Source: JAEYZS01 sp964469265 (GTDB lineage Bacteria; Bdellovibrionota; Bdellovibrionia; Bdellovibrionales; JAEYZS01). Taken from it: a DNA stretch of 64,000 nucleotides. The position numbers were made by a program, and so were the translations under genes. The notes under the pieces are model-generated. The model ran no database searches and was not told the DNA's origin. It saw only the letters and a list, made by a program, of their open reading frames with translations. The stretch's first letter is position 1. Every line of letters begins with the position of its first letter. Shown here one piece after another: positions 61,455 to 64,000 of this stretch. The stretch covers positions 6,680 through 70,679 of the forward strand of contig CAYXYF010000010.1 of assembly GCA_964469265.1 (NCBI GenBank). Direction: 5' to 3'.

Positions 61455-62720
61455 TTACACTTTCGAAAACAGGACGGATGCGTTCGTTCCCCCGAATCCG
61501 AAGCTGTTATTTATAACATGATTGATGGCAGTCTTTCTTGCAATTTTTGGCACATAATCAAGGTCGCAATCTTCAGACGGGTTTTCAAGATTGATCGTTG
61601 GCGGAGCCACTTGGTCATGGATCGCAAGAGCACAAAACGCACTCTCCAATGCACCAGCAGCGCCAAGTAAGTGTCCTGTCATGCTCTTTGTTGAAGAGAC
61701 CATTAGTTTGTTAGCGTGATCTTTAAAGACTTTTTTAATTGCCGTTGTTTCTAAGCCGTCTCCCACAGGAGTTGATGTTCCGTGGGCGTTTATATATTGG
61801 ATGTCTTCAGGGTTCAGACGAGCATCGGCAAGAGCCGCTCTCATTGCTGTTTGTGCACCCAAATGTTCAGGTGCAGGTGAGGTGATATGATAAGCATCGC
61901 TACTTAATCCATACCCAGTGATCTCAGCATAGATTTTAGCTCCACGCTTTGAAGCCGCCTCATAGCTTTCTAAAATTAAAACTGCAGCACCTTCACTTAA
62001 GACAAAGCCGTCTCTGTCTTTATCAAAGGGTCTTGATGCTTTTTTAGGATCATCGTTTCGTGTTGAAAGTGCTTTCATGTTCTCAAAGCCTGCAATAGCC
62101 ATGGGGACAACTGCGCTCTCAGCGCCGCCCGCAATCATCATATCCACGTAACCTGAACGGATATATCGAACGGCTTCACCGATAGCGTGTGCACCAGAGG
62201 AGCATGCCGAGGTGATGCAGTAACTTGGCCCCTGTGCGCCCACTCTCATACTTAGATATCCCGCGGCCATATTTGCGATGACCATCGGAATAAAGAAAGG
62301 CGACACTCGAGTGTGACCCTTTTCCATGAGAATTGAGTGTTGAGTTTCAATAGCTGGTAAGCCACCAATTCCGACACCAATGAAACAACCAACCTTAGCT
62401 CTGTTATGGTCATCGATGGTAAATCCAGAATCTTTTAGAGCGTCTTGTCCAGCGACCATCGTCAGTTGAATAAAGCGATCCATCTTCTTGATTTCTTTTT
62501 TCTCTATGTAACCTTCGGTCTTAAAGTTTTTAACTTCGCCCGCAATTTGGCAGTCATAGGTGGAAGCATCAAAGTTTGTGATCTTGTCGATTCCAGAGAC
62601 ACCCTCAAGGATGTTACCCCACGCCTCACGGGTCGTATTGCCAGTAGGGCATAAGATTCCAATGCCTGTGACAACGACGCGTTTTTCAGATGAAGGTGTT
62701 GCTCTGGTGAATTGACTCAT
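61455..62720 (-). CDS. fabF: 3-oxoacyl-ACP synthase II
   Basis: FabF elongates acyl-ACP with malonyl-ACP. The 421-residue protein has the Cys-His-His triad of the family: Cys in TSACSSGAHAIGEAV, His in NAHGTSTPVGD and His in SMTGHLLGAAG. The N-terminus has VVVTGIGILCPTGN. ATG overlaps the acpP TAA by 1 bp. Confidence 0.95.
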   Translation of the reverse strand: MSQFTRATPSSEKRVVVTGIGILCPTGNTTREAWGNILEGVSGIDKITNFDASTYDCQIAGEVKNFKTEGYIEKKEIKKMDRFIQLTMVAGQDALKDSGFTIDDHNRAKVGCFIGVGIGGLPAIETQHSILMEKGHTRVSPFFIPMVIANMAAGYLSMRVGAQGPSYCITSACSSGAHAIGEAVRYIRSGYVDMMIAGGAESAVVPMAIAGFENMKALSTRNDDPKKASRPFDKDRDGFVLSEGAAVLILESYEAASKRGAKIYAEITGYGLSSDAYHITSPAPEHLGAQTAMRAALADARLNPEDIQYINAHGTSTPVGDGLETTAIKKVFKDHANKLMVSSTKSMTGHLLGAAGALESAFCALAIHDQVAPPTINLENPSEDCDLDYVPKIARKTAINHVINNSFGFGGTNASVLFSKV

Positions 62721-62959
62721 TAAAGTTGAATGCCTTTCGCTTCAAGATAGTCTTGAACGTTTTTTACTGACGCAAGCTTTTCAGCGTCTTCATCAGGAAT
62801 TTCAATATCAAATTCTTCTTCCATTGCCATGATAAGCTCAACGATATCTAAGCTATCCGCGCCCAAATCGTCGATGAATTTTGCTTCAAATTTTACTCTC
62901 TCTGGATCAACACCGAGTTGTTCAACGATGATATCTTTGATCTTTGGTTTTACAGCCAT
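62720..62959 (-). CDS. acpP: Acyl carrier protein
   Basis: A 79-residue acidic carrier of fatty-acid intermediates. The phosphopantetheine-attachment Ser is in GADSLDIVELIMAMEEEFDIEIP (in part). It has the usual length and lies between fabG and fabF, 82 bp after fabG and overlapping fabF by 1 bp. Confidence 0.97.
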   Translation of the reverse strand: MAVKPKIKDIIVEQLGVDPERVKFEAKFIDDLGADSLDIVELIMAMEEEFDIEIPDEDAEKLASVKNVQDYLEAKGIQL

Positions 62960-63041
62960 TTTAGCTACTCCTTCGTAATTTGTTACTCGGTCTTTTTTGA
63001 CTCAGCAAAAAATCCCTTTGTAATTGTTATTTCTTAAAAAC

Positions 63042-63797
63042 CTAATTCATATAAAGGCCGCCGTTAACATGTAACGTATGACCTGTAATATAACTGCTAT
63101 TATCACTTAATAAAAACGCAACCGCGTTTGCAATATCTTGTGCGCTTCCAATCTTACCCAATGGTATTTTATCAAACAATGCTTGCTTCTGAGCATCAGA
63201 GAGTTCATGAGTCATATCCGACTCAATAAATCCAGGAGCAACACAGTTTGAACGAATGTTTCGGCTCGAAAGTTCAAGTGCAAGAGATCTACTAAAACCT
63301 TCGATACCCGCTTTTGTAGCAGTGTAGTTTGTTTGTCCAGGATTTCCCGTAGAGCCGACAACGCTCGAGATATTTACGATGCTGCCTCTACGGGCCTTCA
63401 TCATCGGCTTAAGAACAAGCTTCGTGCAGTAAAATGCTCCACGTAGATTAACTTGGTAAACCTTATCAAAATCTTCAAGACCCATACGTAGAATCAGTTG
63501 ATCTTTAGTAATACCAGCGTTGTTCACAAGGCCATCTAGTCCTTGAAATCGCTCCATGACTTCAGTAATGGCAGAATTCATGGATTGCTCACTGGTCACA
63601 TCCATTTGTACAATCATATGTTGGCTAACGTTTTTAAGAGATTGGAGGATTTTTTCCGCAGATTCTTTGTTGTTAGAGTAGGTGAAGGCAACTTGTGCAC
63701 CAAGATCAGCCAAGTGCTTAACGATACCTGCTCCAATGCCTCGGCTCCCGCCTGTAACTAAAATTTTTCGGCCATCCAAGCCCATTGTCGAATCCAT
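63042..63797 (-). CDS. fabG: 3-oxoacyl-ACP reductase
   Basis: An NADPH-dependent short-chain dehydrogenase in fatty-acid synthesis. The 251-residue protein has TGGSRGIGAGI, NNAGITKD, the Ser-Tyr-Lys triad (NISSVVGSTGNPGQTNYTATKAG) and the C-terminal ITGHTLHVNGGLYMN. Its ATG is 9 bp after the fabD stop, within AAGGAAAAAAC. It belongs to the fabD-fabG-acpP-fabF cluster. Confidence 0.95.
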   Translation of the reverse strand: MDSTMGLDGRKILVTGGSRGIGAGIVKHLADLGAQVAFTYSNNKESAEKILQSLKNVSQHMIVQMDVTSEQSMNSAITEVMERFQGLDGLVNNAGITKDQLILRMGLEDFDKVYQVNLRGAFYCTKLVLKPMMKARRGSIVNISSVVGSTGNPGQTNYTATKAGIEGFSRSLALELSSRNIRSNCVAPGFIESDMTHELSDAQKQALFDKIPLGKIGSAQDIANAVAFLLSDNSSYITGHTLHVNGGLYMN

Positions 63798-63806
63798 GTT
63801 TTTTCC

Positions 63807-64000
63807 TTAGAGTTCTGCCTCTAATTTTTTGAAATCCTCAATAGATTCAACATTGAATGTTGAGAGTGCGTCGCTGTCAATTTTTTTCACTAAACCGCTC
63901 AACACTTTGCCCGGTCCGACCTCAATACAACGCGTGACACCTAATTCTTTGAGTCTTTTAACGCTTTGTACCCACTTTACTGGGGCAGAAATTTGCGAAA
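63807..64000 (-). CDS. fabD: Malonyl-CoA:ACP transacylase, C-terminal part
   Basis: The final about 64 codons are in the window; the gene continues past the edge. The tail reads QISAPVKWVQSVKRLKELG and IEVGPGKVLSGLVKKI, as at the FabD C-terminus. It is the canonical FabD, followed directly by fabG. It differs from the FabD-like protein at 2157-3134. Confidence 0.93.
   Translation of the reverse strand, partial: SQISAPVKWVQSVKRLKELGVTRCIEVGPGKVLSGLVKKIDSDALSTFNVESIEDFKKLEAEL

Noticed and set aside
1..64000. CRISPR, prophage, tRNA or rRNA
   Set aside because: I saw no regularly spaced repeats, integrase or phage structural genes, nor a cloverleaf or rRNA-like stretch. A tRNA missed by eye is possible.

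Overview
The window reads as the chromosome of a moderately AT-rich (judged by eye, not computed), Gram-negative, menaquinone-respiring bacterium. Kdo synthesis (kdsA, kdsC), many lipoproteins and outer-membrane-like barrels show an outer membrane. A complete classical men pathway, a menaquinone-type SdhCAB, the pheS-pheT-ihfA-merR order, the TIGR03546/TIGR03545 pair and scpAB suggest a member of Bdellovibrionota or a nearby former deltaproteobacterial lineage. This is inference, since no rRNA or other taxonomic marker is present. Two runs of exactly 100 N (17788-17887 and 43058-43157) are scaffold gaps, so this is a draft assembly.

Layout. 1-3.2 kb: an RNA methyltransferase, an aminopeptidase P and a FabD-like protein (minus strand). 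3.4-8.6 kb: pheS, pheT, ihfA, a MerR regulator and a secreted dienelactone hydrolase. 8.6-15.7 kb: HIT protein, TIGR03546/TIGR03545 pair behind a good promoter, kdsC-kdsA, hemerythrin, Gfo/Idh oxidoreductase and an anchored protein of unknown function. 15.8-21.9 kb: a large kelch-repeat secreted protein broken by a gap, a DUF1275 protein, an MFS-HEAT fusion and a lipoprotein. 22-25.3 kb: sdhCAB. 25.6-32.5 kb: a polyprenyl diphosphate synthase followed by all seven shikimate-pathway genes. 32.6-35.1 kb: three c-type heme proteins, including a heme-bearing barrel. 35.2-37 kb: an esterase-like lipoprotein and a secreted unknown. 37.3-46 kb: two men operons, menG-F-D-H-B-A and menC-E, with a lipoprotein gene on the opposite strand between them. 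46-50 kb: a ZrgA/DUF2796-ABC-DUF3299 export or metal system and an acyl-CoA dehydrogenase. 50.2-56.9 kb: B12-binding protein, site-2 protease, L,D-transpeptidase, scpA, scpB, an FAD dehydrogenase and psd. 56.9-57.8 kb: a REP-associated tyrosine transposase (RAYT) bounded by inverted palindromes. 57.8-64 kb: an outer membrane protein, an M23 peptidase, glyA, rpiB and the fabD-fabG-acpP-fabF cluster, cut by the window edge.

How it fits together. The shikimate operon makes chorismate, menF draws on it, the polyprenyl synthase can supply the side chain for menA, and SdhCAB uses the resulting menaquinone. Together these form one quinone-respiration neighbourhood of about 24 kb. The c-type cytochromes between the aro and men blocks may belong to the same electron-transfer theme.

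The most unusual items are the RAYT with its terminal palindromes, a second short repeat family (core GGGGACGGA) that sits inside a cytochrome gene and supplies its linker codons, the heme-carrying barrel cluster, a B12-binding protein with a histone-like lysine tail, and a MenE that ends exactly on its predicted catalytic lysine. I did not find a defence system, CRISPR array, prophage, tRNA or rRNA.
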